Assembly (NCBI RefSeq): GCF_001500045.1
Contig: NZ_LQIX01000025.1
Coordinates: 1 to 43,503 of the forward strand
DNA length: 43,503 nucleotides
Direction: 5' to 3'
From: Mycobacterium sp. GA-1199
Lineage (GTDB): Bacteria; Actinomycetota; Actinomycetes; Mycobacteriales; Mycobacteriaceae
Shown here: one piece after another, positions 1 through 29,100 of the stretch
How positions within the stretch are numbered: the stretch's first letter is position 1
Layout of the letters: each line of letters opens with the position of its first letter
The notes under the pieces: model-generated
What the model saw: only the letters and a program-made list of their open reading frames with translations
Database searches by the model: none
Told to the model about the DNA's origin: nothing
Program-made: the position numbers and the translations under genes

Positions 1-2992
1 CGCTCGCCCGAAGCCGTGGTGTCCATCCTTGCCGTGCTCAAAACCGGGGCGGCCTATGTGCCGATCGACCCCGCGCATCCGGATGCCCGGATCAAGTTCG
101 TGCTCGCCGACGCCGCACCGGTGGCCGTCCTGACTACTCGCGCGCTGCGCTCACGACTGCCCGACCACGAGGGATTAGTGGTCGTCGATACTGACGATCC
201 GGCCATCGATACCCAGGCGAGCACCGGATTCGCGCTGCCGTCCGTCGACGATATCGCGTATCTGATCTACACCTCGGGAACCACGGGAACACCGAAGGGT
301 GTAGCCGTTGCACACCGCAACGTGGTTCAGCTGCTGGAGGCGCTGGAGGCCGATGTGCCAGCGGCTGGGGTGTGGACGCAGTGTCACTCGTTGGCCTTCG
401 ACTTCTCGGTATGGGAGATCTTTGGGGCCCTCCTGAGCGGGGGCCGTTTGGTGGTGGTGCCCGACGCTGTGGTGCGCTCGCCCGAAGAATTGCACGCGCT
501 GCTGGTATCTGAGCAGGTCGGCGTGTTGAGTCAGACGCCGTCCGCGTTTTATGCCCTGCAAGCCGCGGACGGGCTGGCCCCGGAGTTGGGTGATCAGCTC
601 AAACTCGAGACGGTGATCTTCGGTGGGGAGGCACTCGAGCCCGCCCGCCTCGGAGGCTGGCTGGGGCGTCATCCGGGATTGCCGCGATTGCTGAACATGT
701 ACGGCATCACCGAGACCACGGTGCATGCGTCGGTACGCCAGATCTCCGCCGCAGATGTTGAGAAGGTGGAATCCCCGATCGGGGTGCCGTTGGCGCATTT
801 GAGCCTCTTCGTGCTCGATGGTTGGTTGCGTCCTGTTGCCCCCGGTGTGGTCGGAGAGCTGTATGTCGCCGGCGCCGGCGTAGCCGAGGGCTATGTCGGC
901 CGGTCGGGGTTGACGTCGTCGCGGTTTGTCGCGTGCCCCTTCGGCGGACCCGGGCACCGGATGTATCGCACCGGGGATTTGGTGTGGTGGGGCCCGGATG
1001 GACATTTGCGGTACGTGGGTCGCGCCGATGAGCAGGTCAAGATCCGCGGCTACCGCATCGAGCTCGGTGAGGTCCAGGCGGCGTTGGCTTCACTCGAGGG
1101 GGTCGATCAAGCCGCGGTGATCGTCCGCGAGGACCGCCCCGGTGACAAACGGCTGGTGGGTTACGTCACCGGGACCGCTGATCCGGGCGGGATCCGCGCT
1201 GCACTCGGTGAGCGGTTGCCGGGGTACATGGTGCCGTCGGCGGTGGTCGCGCTGCAGGCGTTGCCGTTGACAGTCAACGGCAAGCTCGACAAGCGGGGAT
1301 TGCCGGCCCCGGAGTACACCGATTCCGACCAATACCGGGCCCCAGCCAGTGCCGTCGAGGAGACTTTGGCCGGCATATTCGCGCAGGTGCTCGGGGTGGA
1401 GCGGGTCGGCGTCGACGACTCCTTCTTCGAGCTGGGCGGTGACAGCATCTTGTCGATGCAGGTGGTAGCCCGCGCACGGGCGGCCGGTGTGTTGTGTCGG
1501 CCGCGCGACATCTTCGTCGAGCAGACCGTGGCCCGGCTGGCACGGGTAGCCACCCTCTCGGACGGTGAGAACGACGTCGTCGATGACGGGACGGGGCCGG
1601 TAACGGCAACACCCATCATCAGCTGGTTGGCAAGCGTGGACGGCCCGACCGAACAGTTCAATCAGACGGTGTTGCTCCAGGCTCCGGCGGGGGTGAGCGA
1701 GGCTGACGTCCTGGCGCTGTTGCAGGCCCTGGTCGATCAGCACGGCATGTTGCGGCTGAGTGTTGACGACGCCGGTGACGGGTGGTCATTGCACGTGTCG
1801 GAACCCGGGACGGTTGGCGTTGGTGAGTATCTGCATACCGCCGATGCGCTGACGGACGAGGCGCTCATCACCGTGCGTTCGAGGTTGAATCCTGCGGTTG
1901 GGGCAATGCTGGGCGCGCTTTGGGTGGCAGCGACTGGGCAGCTCGCCTTGGTCATCCATCACTTGGCCGTAGACGGCGTCTCCTGGCGGATCCTGTTGGA
2001 GGATCTCAACATCGCCTGGCGGCAACGTCGCACCGGGCAGTCGATCGCTTTGCCGGCCGGGGGAACGTCGTTTGCCCGGTGGGCGTCACTGCTGGCGGAG
2101 CATGCGCAGGACCCAGATGTTGTCGCCAAGACCGACGCATGGCGACAGGTAACGGAGGTCCCCTCAGGCTTGCCGGCGGTGCAGACGACGGTAGACACTT
2201 TCGCTTCGGCCGGGCGATTGTCGGCGGAGCTGGACGTCGAGACGACCCGGATGCTGCTGGGGGAGGTCCCGACGGCATTCCACGCCGGGGTCCATGAAGT
2301 CTTACTGATCGGTTTCGGGTTGGCGGTCGCGGAGTTCTTGGGTACTGGCCACGAGCCGGTCGCCATTGATGTGGAAGGCCACGGCCGCGATGGGGATCTG
2401 GCCGACACTGTGGACTTGTCGCGCACGGTGGGCTGGTTCACCACCAAGTACCCGGTGGCCTTCAACGTCGGGCGACTGGACTGGTCGCAGGTGAGAGCTG
2501 GAGGGACCGCGCTGGGAACGCTGATCAAGGATGCCAAGGAGCAGCTCCGCGCCCTGCCGGATGGTCTGTCCTATGGTTTGCTGCGCTACTTGAACTCAGA
2601 TGTCGACTTGACGGGTTCCGAACCGGCGATCGGCTTCAACTACCTCGGGCGCTTCGGTGCTGCGTCAGCCGGAAAGTCCAGTGACACTTGGCGAATCCGC
2701 GAGGATGGAATGTCGCTGACCGGTGCTGCTGCGGATATCCCCATGCCATTGATTCACACGGTGGAACTCAATGCGGCCACCGTCGATACCGACTCTGGCC
2801 CGCAGCTGCACGCCAACTGGACGTGGGCGCCCTCAGCGCTCACTGACGCGCAGGTCAATCGGTTGAGCCGCTTGTGGTTTGAGGCTCTCGACGGAATCTG
2901 CAAGCATGTACGGGGTGGTGGAGGCGGTTTGACCCCGTCTGATATCGCAGTCAATCTCAGCCAACAGCAAATTGAGGAGCTTCAGCGGCAAT

Positions 2993-3006
<14 letters not shown>
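1..3006 (+). CDS. Non-ribosomal peptide synthetase, C-terminal part (A-PCP-E), partial at 5' end
   Basis: The frame is open from the first base, so the start and earlier modules lie outside the window. What is visible is most of an adenylation domain (1 to about 1310), a carrier domain with the LGGDS phosphopantetheine serine at 1444-1446, and an epimerisation domain (about 1603-2990) with an intact HHLAVDG motif near 1957. The A domain has YTSGTTGTPKG, FDFS and NGKLDKR. Its ten-residue specificity code reads DFWSIGMVHK, very close to the known threonine code DFWNIGMVHK. With the E domain it should supply D-allo-threonine to the next module. The protein ends in the linker that elsewhere in this locus joins E directly to C, and it overlaps the next gene by 14 nt. 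The NRPS call is certain; Thr is a confident prediction. Confidence 0.95.
2974..3006 (+). promoter_or_regulatory. Translational coupling junction between the two NRPS genes
   Basis: GAGGAG (2974-2979) lies 13 nt before an ATG at 2993. The upstream gene stops at TGA 3004-3006, giving a 14-nt overlap in a different frame (frame 1 to frame 2). A TTG at 2972 could extend the second protein by seven residues, but those residues do not resemble the linker seen in the other modules. Ribosomes finishing gene 1 could therefore reinitiate on gene 2 and keep the two subunits stoichiometric. Confidence 0.55.
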
Positions 3007-23155
<20,149 letters not shown>

Positions 23156-23245
23156 ATAGTCAACGTGGGGCGCGGTGCACCTTTGCCGCACAGGTGTCCA
23201 ATGCCATACAGAGCCACTCGATCCCCCGCACCGGCTGTTCAAATC

Positions 23246-23270
23246 ACGCCCTCCCGCACGGTTGGGGCGT
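23246..23270 (-). terminator. Putative terminator hairpin between convergent genes
   Basis: ACGCCC (23246-23251) pairs with GGGCGT (23265-23270), and CCG/CGG inside the loop can pair too. It begins 3 nt after the sulfotransferase stop on the minus strand, where it is followed by GATTTG, a weak T-run. It also lies 91 nt after the NRPS stop on the plus strand. The stem is short, so this is tentative. The rest of 23156-23273 shows nothing else. Confidence 0.35.
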
Positions 23271-23273
23271 TCT

Positions 23274-24167
23274 CTAGTTTCTGATGCTGTGCAACAGGGC
23301 GGCCACTTCCCGCCCAGCCCCCATCACGGTGGGGGGGAAGAACCGCTGCACGCGAGACAGACGGCGTGCATCCGCCAGGACTGTCCGCATGTCGTTTTCG
23401 CACGCCTGATACGCCTCGAACACCCCGTCCATGGCGGTTTGGTTGACGGGCTCGTCGTGGGCGGCCGAGCACAACACCTCGTAGACGATGTGAATCCAGT
23501 CGGTGCCGAACACCCGCCACACCTCCTCACCGCCAGCCTGTCGAGGGCTAAGGAACTCATCCACCGAACTGTTGGTGTCCAGGTCGATCCCCAACTGGTG
23601 GGAAATACGCTTCACCTCGTGCTGCCAATCGTTTAGCAGGTTGCGGTAGTCCACGAACACCCTCGGTAGGCCGCGTGTGTTCCGCTCCGCCAACAGCATG
23701 TTCTTCAGCCACAGCGCCCCCGCCAACTCCGCGGACGGCTTGTTGTCCATCTTCTGAATCGACGCGATAACCGGCTGCGGGTGACGCACCGGAATAACCA
23801 CAGACGGTTTGTCCCCAGCTTTTCTGGCCGCCTCCACCCACACTCGGGTCAGGGTGATGATCTGCGGATCTTTGATCACCACAACGGTTCTTGTCGGCAG
23901 CGACTTCAGATAGCGGTAAACAGTATTGACTGCCCAGCGGTGGGCCGGCATCTCTTTGGGGGCGGGATCGAGGAACGTGGTGTGATACCGGTGGAGGATG
24001 CGTTCGTTGATGTTCAGGACACGCCGCGATTCCCAGTATCCGGTCGGGTTGTGCTTGTCGGGGGCAACCAAACCTGGCGGCAATTCAGCCCCGCACAGCG
24101 ACAACACCCTCGTCAACGCCGACGTACCTGACCGGGCCATACCCAACACGAAAATTAGATCACGCAT
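23274..24167 (-). CDS. PAPS-dependent sulfotransferase family protein
   Basis: A 297-residue protein from ATG 24167. The 5'-phosphosulfate loop is at residues 11-17 (ARSGTSA) after a hydrophobic strand (LIFVLGM). RHP at 128-130, following the strand SVVIPV, fits the 3'-phosphate binding region. This family moves sulfate from PAPS to a hydroxyl or amine of a small molecule, carbohydrate or lipid. A GTG at 24203 would add 12 residues. I prefer ATG because relatives usually begin a few residues before the loop, but neither start has a clear ribosome site. It faces the NRPS tail to tail, and the likely role is tailoring of the lipopeptide or an attached sugar; that role is inferred from position only. 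Members are diverse, so the substrate is unknown. Confidence 0.88.
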   Translation of the reverse strand: MRDLIFVLGMARSGTSALTRVLSLCGAELPPGLVAPDKHNPTGYWESRRVLNINERILHRYHTTFLDPAPKEMPAHRWAVNTVYRYLKSLPTRTVVVIKDPQIITLTRVWVEAARKAGDKPSVVIPVRHPQPVIASIQKMDNKPSAELAGALWLKNMLLAERNTRGLPRVFVDYRNLLNDWQHEVKRISHQLGIDLDTNSSVDEFLSPRQAGGEEVWRVFGTDWIHIVYEVLCSAAHDEPVNQTAMDGVFEAYQACENDMRTVLADARRLSRVQRFFPPTVMGAGREVAALLHSIRN

Positions 24168-24188
24168 GTCTTTGCCCACGCAAAGACA
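24167..24188. promoter_or_regulatory. Perfect 9-bp inverted repeat at the sulfotransferase start
   Basis: The arms 24167-24175 and 24180-24188 are exact reverse complements (core GTCTTTGC/GCAAAGAC) around a 4-nt CCAC spacer. On the sulfotransferase strand the repeat ends at the first base of the preferred ATG. It could be an operator or an mRNA hairpin that covers the start. If translation starts at GTG 24203 instead, it lies inside the gene. Confidence 0.45.
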
Positions 24189-24570
24189 CAGTAGCCGACT
24201 CACTGCCCGTCGTCCCGCCTGGAGGTACCGTCGGAATCCGAGCAGCTTGATGAAGCGGAAGGCCTTGTCGGCGAGGACGAACGATCAAGATGGGTGTAGA
24301 TGAACAGCGGCTGGCGCTCATGGTGTCGGCTCGGCGTGTTCGGTTAGATCAATTAGGTGTCGGTCTGAGCAGCGCACCGTCGGAGACGATTGAGCCGAAC
24401 GTCGAAAACTGCAAGCGGCGACAAGGTGATCGATCTGATCGTCGCGCCGCCGAGGACGCGGGCGCTGCTGATCACCTCAACCTATGCCGCTGGGGAGTCC
24501 AAGCGTGCGACCTGACTGGCGCCTCTCGAGTGCGTAACCGCGATTCATTCACACTGTGGGCGCCGTGGCG
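24189..24570. other. Non-coding stretch between sulfotransferase and methyltransferase
   Basis: No convincing gene is seen. The sulfotransferase frame stays open upstream to about 24285 and reads like coding sequence (it includes DKAFRFIKLLGFRRYLQAG), but it has no ATG, GTG or TTG before 24203. This suggests a lost start or a decayed longer N-terminus. Plus-strand reading frames of 24290-24598 look random and overlap the end of the methyltransferase gene. Confidence 0.4.
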
Positions 24571-25242
24571 TCACCAGACACACGGCACCAGGCGATAGCG
24601 GACCCTTTGTGTGTAGTCGCTGTATCCGTCTAGCTCCTGCTGCAGCAGTTTCTCCTCGTCTCGGATCCGCAAAGCGAGGGATATTCCCGCTAGTACGACG
24701 GTAAGGAGTCCCCAATAAGAACCGAGTGCAAGGGGGATGCCAACCAACATGATCATGCTGCCGGTGTACATCGGGTGTCGCACAATCCCGTAGAGACCGG
24801 TGGAGACGATCTGTTGATCTCCCTCCACTTGTACGTTTGCTGCCGCATAGCTGTTTTGGATCGCGACTACGGTTACCAAAATCAGCCCGGCGGCTACGAG
24901 AACGTTGCCAACCAAACAGGTCGCGGTTGGTACATGCGACCAACCAAGGCGATGGTCAAAGCCGCTGACCAGCAACGCTGTTGGCACCGACAAGAGCCAG
25001 CCGACGATGAGGACTTTCTGCACTACTCGGGTCTCTGCGGTCGCCCCGCGCATACGACGCTCGAACGCATCGGGATTCGTCCGCAACAAGTAGATGCTCG
25101 GAATCCATCCCGATAGGTTGAATACCGCCAAGAAGACCCACGCTTGCCAGTAGTCGAACGTGCCCGCTGCCAGAAAAGGGAGCAGCCCGAGCGCGACGGA
25201 TTCAGCAAACTTTACCGTCAACCTTTTGGAAGTGAGTTTCAC
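24571..25242 (-). CDS. Isoprenylcysteine carboxyl methyltransferase (ICMT)-type integral membrane methyltransferase
   Basis: 223 residues from GTG 25242, which has a strong ribosome site GAGGAGG (25247-25253 on the minus strand) 4 nt away. About five hydrophobic segments are seen (near residues 14-27, 34-52, 76-94, 107-128 and 162-191). The family signature is RHPMYTG at 155-161, a following EE at 196-197, and a Y-x-x-Y-x(n)-R-x-R-L-V-P tail, matching the SAM-binding C-terminal half of ICMT/PEMT-like enzymes. Bacterial members methylate varied acceptors: carboxylates, lipid amines, or thiols (methanethiol in MddA). Here it may methylate the lipopeptide, for example a free carboxyl, but only location supports this. 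It points the same way as the sulfotransferase, about 400 nt upstream of it. Confidence 0.82.
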   Translation of the reverse strand: MKLTSKRLTVKFAESVALGLLPFLAAGTFDYWQAWVFLAVFNLSGWIPSIYLLRTNPDAFERRMRGATAETRVVQKVLIVGWLLSVPTALLVSGFDHRLGWSHVPTATCLVGNVLVAAGLILVTVVAIQNSYAAANVQVEGDQQIVSTGLYGIVRHPMYTGSMIMLVGIPLALGSYWGLLTVVLAGISLALRIRDEEKLLQQELDGYSDYTQRVRYRLVPCVW

Positions 25243-25498
25243 GGGCCCTCCTCGACGTGGGCAGGATACCGTACGCTACAGGAACTCTCGAAGCCGACCG
25301 AGCAGCTACTTTCAAGTGTTGTCGGCGTGCCGGACCTGTTCTGCAGCTGACCGCTGCCCGGTCCTCGTAGGGATGTGTGAGTTACCATTGCCACTGCGGA
25401 GGCGCACCTTGTCGATCTGGTGACTGAACTTCATGGGGAGCCGTAGCGGCAACCTTGGCCCGGACCTCGGAGCGACCCTTGTCGGCCTTAGTATGCTT

Positions 25499-25527
25499 TT
25501 GGAAACGTTCCACTCATTATTTACTAG
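25499..25527 (+). promoter_or_regulatory. Candidate promoter and dyad operator for the MbtH-like gene
   Basis: Within an AT-rich island before the mbtH-like gene, TTGGAA (25499-25504) could be a -35 element and TACTAG (25522-25527, 17-nt spacing) a weak -10. Overlapping the -35 is a dyad TGGAA-ACG-TTCCA (25500-25512), which could bind a repressor. The rest of 25243-25498, shared with the divergent methyltransferase gene, shows no gene. Confidence 0.3.
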
Positions 25528-25543
25528 ACAATATGGAGAACTT

Positions 25544-25774
25544 GTGAGCGTCAATCCCTTCGACGACGAGAACGGCACCTTCTTCGTCCTGGTCAACGAC
25601 GAGGAGCAACACAGTCTTTGGCCGACTTTCGCCGACGTTCCGCAGGGTTGGCGTGTGGTTTTCGGCGAAGCGGACCGGGCCGCGTGTCTGGACTATATCG
25701 AGAATAACTGGCCTGATATTCGGCCGAAAAGTCTGCGCGACAGGCTGGCAGCGGACGGAGCATCTGATGACTGA
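25544..25774 (+). CDS. MbtH-like protein (NRPS adenylation-domain chaperone)
   Basis: 76 residues from GTG 25544, with GGAG at 25535-25538 as ribosome site. The frame is open further upstream (to 25433), but those residues do not fit the family. All hallmarks are present: NPFDD at 4-8, SLWP at 24-27, PxGW at 33-36, NW at 55-56 and D-x-RP around 58-61. MbtH-like proteins bind A domains and are often needed for their folding or activity. This one stands alone on the plus strand between two minus-strand genes and most likely serves the NRPS at the start of the window. It is not an enzyme. Confidence 0.95.
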   Translation: MSVNPFDDENGTFFVLVNDEEQHSLWPTFADVPQGWRVVFGEADRAACLDYIENNWPDIRPKSLRDRLAADGASDD

Positions 25775-26115
25775 GCCAGCCAGGACCCAAGCCGGGCGAG
25801 CCTGACAACTTCAGGCGTTTCCTCGGACGCGCCTGGAAAGAACGCCCTTGACGGGCCGGTTCACGATCTGGATTCACTGCGGTTCCGCGCACACGAGTTT
25901 GCGGATCGTAGAGGGCAACCCCCATGGCTTTCCGACCCGCTTGTGAAACTCGCGCTCCTCGAACACTTTCCGCGAATTCACACTGATCGCCTGCGGAGTC
26001 ACGTCCTGGCTCCCTGCAAGTCATGGCCGCCTGCGTGCCGAATGACCGCGACTACAAACGTCGAACCGATCATCGGGCACGCAGGACGGTCCGCTGCCCA
26101 GTGCCGGCGTCGGCG
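25775..26115. other. Gene-free stretch with a possible coding remnant
   Basis: Between the MbtH-like stop and the polyketide synthase stop no full gene is seen. On the minus strand a short frame, 25874-26020, translates to protein-like text (including NSRKVFEEREFHKRVGKPWG) with no good start. It may be the end of a decayed gene. I do not recognise the family. Confidence 0.3.
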
Positions 26116-29100
26116 TTATGCCGACACTTTGGCCTCTTTGGATTCCGCGGGTGTCAACTTCTCAGAGAGCATCGTCGCCAGATCACGAACTGTCGTCGTC
26201 ATGTTGGTCGACGTGATACGCAGCCCCGTCTCGGTCTCGATGCGCGTGCGTAGTTCGAGTGCACCCAGCGAGTCCATGCCGTACTCGGCGAGCGGACGGT
26301 CCGGATCGACGTTGCGCCGCAGAATCAGGCTGACTTGATCGGAGATCAAGCGACGTAGCAGGGCGGGCCACTCTTCAACGGGAAGCTCGTCGAGCTCGGC
26401 ACGGAACTTGCTTGAGCCCGCGCTGCCTTGTCCGGTGTTGCGGAACGCTTCGGCGAAGGGGCTGTGCTGCGCGAACGCGGTCAACCATGGGGTCCCCATG
26501 ATCGGCGCGTAACCGGTGTAGGCGCGGTTGTGACGCAGCAGCGCTTCAAACGCATACGCGCCCTCGTCGGGTGTGATCGCAACGCCGGTGCCCTCCGCCA
26601 GTGCGGTGGCCGCACCGATCTCGCCCCAGGCGCCCCACGCGATCGCGCTGGCGGGAAGCCCTTGGACTCGCCGCCAGTGCGTGAACGCGTCCAGCCAGCT
26701 GTTGGCTGCGGCGTACGCGCCCTGACCGGGCGAGCCCACTAGCGCGGCCGCCGACGAGAACGAGCAGAACCAGTCCAGCGGTTGATCCGCGGTGGCCATG
26801 TGGAGATTCCACGCGCCATACACCTTTGGCGCCCAGTCCCGTTCGATCAGATCTTCGGTGATGTTCGTCAGCGTGGCATCCTCGATCACCGCAGCGGCAT
26901 GAAGCACGCCGCGCACCGGCAGGCCGGTCGCAGTCGCTGTCGCCACCAAGCGGTCTGCCGTCTCGGGTTCGGTGATGTCTCCGCACTCGACCACCACGTC
27001 AGCACCGATCGAACGAATGAGCTCGATCGTTTCCAGCGTCTTTCGGTTCGGGTGTGAACGCGACGTGAGCACGATACGTCCGCAGCCTCCGGCGGCCATC
27101 TTCTCGGCCAGGAACAACCCGAGACCGCCCAAGCCGCCGGTGATGATGTAGGAGCCGTCACCGCGGAAGACTGGAGCTTGCTCCGGCGGCAACACCACGT
27201 TGCTGCTTCCGGCACGCGGAATGTCAAGAATGAGCTTGCCGGTGTGCTGCGCGGCACTCATCACCCGGATTGCGGTGGCGGCGTCGGCCAGCGGGTAGTG
27301 CGTGCTCTCCGGGATCGGAAGCACGCCGTCGACGGTGAGCTTGTACACCGTGTTCAACAGGTCCCGCAGCCGGTCAGGGTGGCTGAACGACAGCAGCGCA
27401 AGGTCAAGGGCGTGGAATGTGAGGTTGCGCCGGAATGGGAACAAGCCCAGCTTGGTGTCACCGTAGATGTCGCGCTTGCCGATCTCCACGAATCGTCCAC
27501 CGAATGCCAGCAATTCGACGCCCGCACGTTGGGCGGCACCGATGACCGAATTGAGCACGATGTCGACCCCATAGCCCTCGGTGTCGCTGCGAATCTGGTC
27601 GGCGAACTCGGTGCTCCGGGAGTCGTAAACATGTTCAATACCCATGTCGCGCAACAGTTGACGCCGCTGCTCACTGCCTGCCGTGGCGAAGATCTCGGCA
27701 CCGGCCGCGCGGGCGATCGCGATAGCGGCCTGACCCACCCCGCCAGTTGCGGAGTGGATCAGCACCTTGTCTCCCTTCTTGATGCGGGCCAGATCGTGCA
27801 GGCCGTACCAGGCGGTGGCGGTCGCCGTGGTCACCGCTGCGGCGTCAGCGTCGGTCAGCCCGGCGGGCAGAGTGACCGCAAGGTTGGCGTCGCAGGTGAT
27901 GAATGTCGCCCAGCAACCGTTGGGGGAGAGGCCCGCGACGTGGTCACCAACCTTATGACTTGTGACGTCGGGCCCGACCGCGGTCACCACCCCGGCGAAA
28001 TCTGTTCCCGGTTCCGGCAGTCGTCCCTCGAACGAGGGGTAACGGCCGAAGGCGACGAGCACGTCGGCGAAGTTGATGCTCGAAGCAGTGACTGCTACTT
28101 CGATCTCGCCCGGTCCTGGAGAAACCCGTTGATACGAAACCAATTCCGCCGATTCGAGATCGCCGGGTGTACGAATCTTCAGACGCATGCCGTCGTGTTC
28201 ATGGTTGACGACGGTTGACTTCCGGTCTTCAGGGCGCAGAGGCGACTGGTGCAAGCGCGCGACGTACCACTGGCCGTTTCGCCATGCTGTTTCGTCCTCT
28301 TCGACCTCGGAGAGCAACTGTTGTGCCAGGTGCTCCGGCTCGATGTCGGCGTCCACATCGATTTGAGTGGCCCGCAAATGCGGGTGCTCTGTGCCGATCA
28401 CCCGCACGAGGCCTCGGATCCCGCCTAGCTCGAGGTTGGGGCTGTCTCCCGCCTCCACGGTCTGGGCGTCACGCGTCACGACATACAGACGCGGTGGCTC
28501 GCCGGAAATCTCCGGCAGTTCGCGGGCGATACGGACGAGATGCTCAATATACTCACGACCCAATCGCGGATTTTGGGTCTCGCCGTCGCTGTTCTTAGGA
28601 CCAGTGAAAATCACTACACCCGTGAATGATCCGGCACGTAGATGGTTCTTGAGCTCTTCGGCGTTCGATGTGTGGTCCGCATTTCGCGGCCAGCACATCG
28701 CGATGCACTGCGCGCCATGGCTTTTCAGGATGTCGGCCAACGTCGTGGCTACGTGGTCGGTGTTGGCTGTGCTGATCAGGAGCCAATTGCCGGCCTCCGC
28801 GTACTCGACCTCAGGCAAGGCCCGGGGCTGCCAATCGATGGTCAAGAGCCGGTCGGCCAGTACCCGAGACTTATTGGCCTTTTCGTCTGCTCCAGTGCCC
28901 AACTGCAGCCCTTCGACCGTGAGCATGATTGTGCCGCGCTCATCGAGTACATCGATGTCGGCCTCCACGCCGGAGATATCGACTTTTGTCACGCGCGTGA
29001 GGCAGTAGTGCGCGTCGCGCGCAGCGGTGTAGGAGCGCAGCCGACGAATCCCCAACGGGAGCCCGAGCATGCCTTCGCCCAGCGCTTGGACATCCGGGTG

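Noticed and set aside
175..1005. Long open frames on the minus strand under the NRPS, htpG and ABC genes
   Set aside because: High-G+C coding sequence leaves antisense frames open. Their translations are rich in Arg, Pro, His and Gln with no motifs, and they mirror clear NRPS, chaperone or transporter domains.
24290..24598. Plus-strand open frame of 102 codons between sulfotransferase and methyltransferase
   Set aside because: No recognisable motif or ribosome site, random-looking composition, and it runs into the antisense end of the methyltransferase gene.
25433..25543. Longer MbtH-like protein starting at 25433
   Set aside because: The extra 37 residues do not match the family, and the GTG at 25544 has a ribosome site and begins SVNPFDD as expected.
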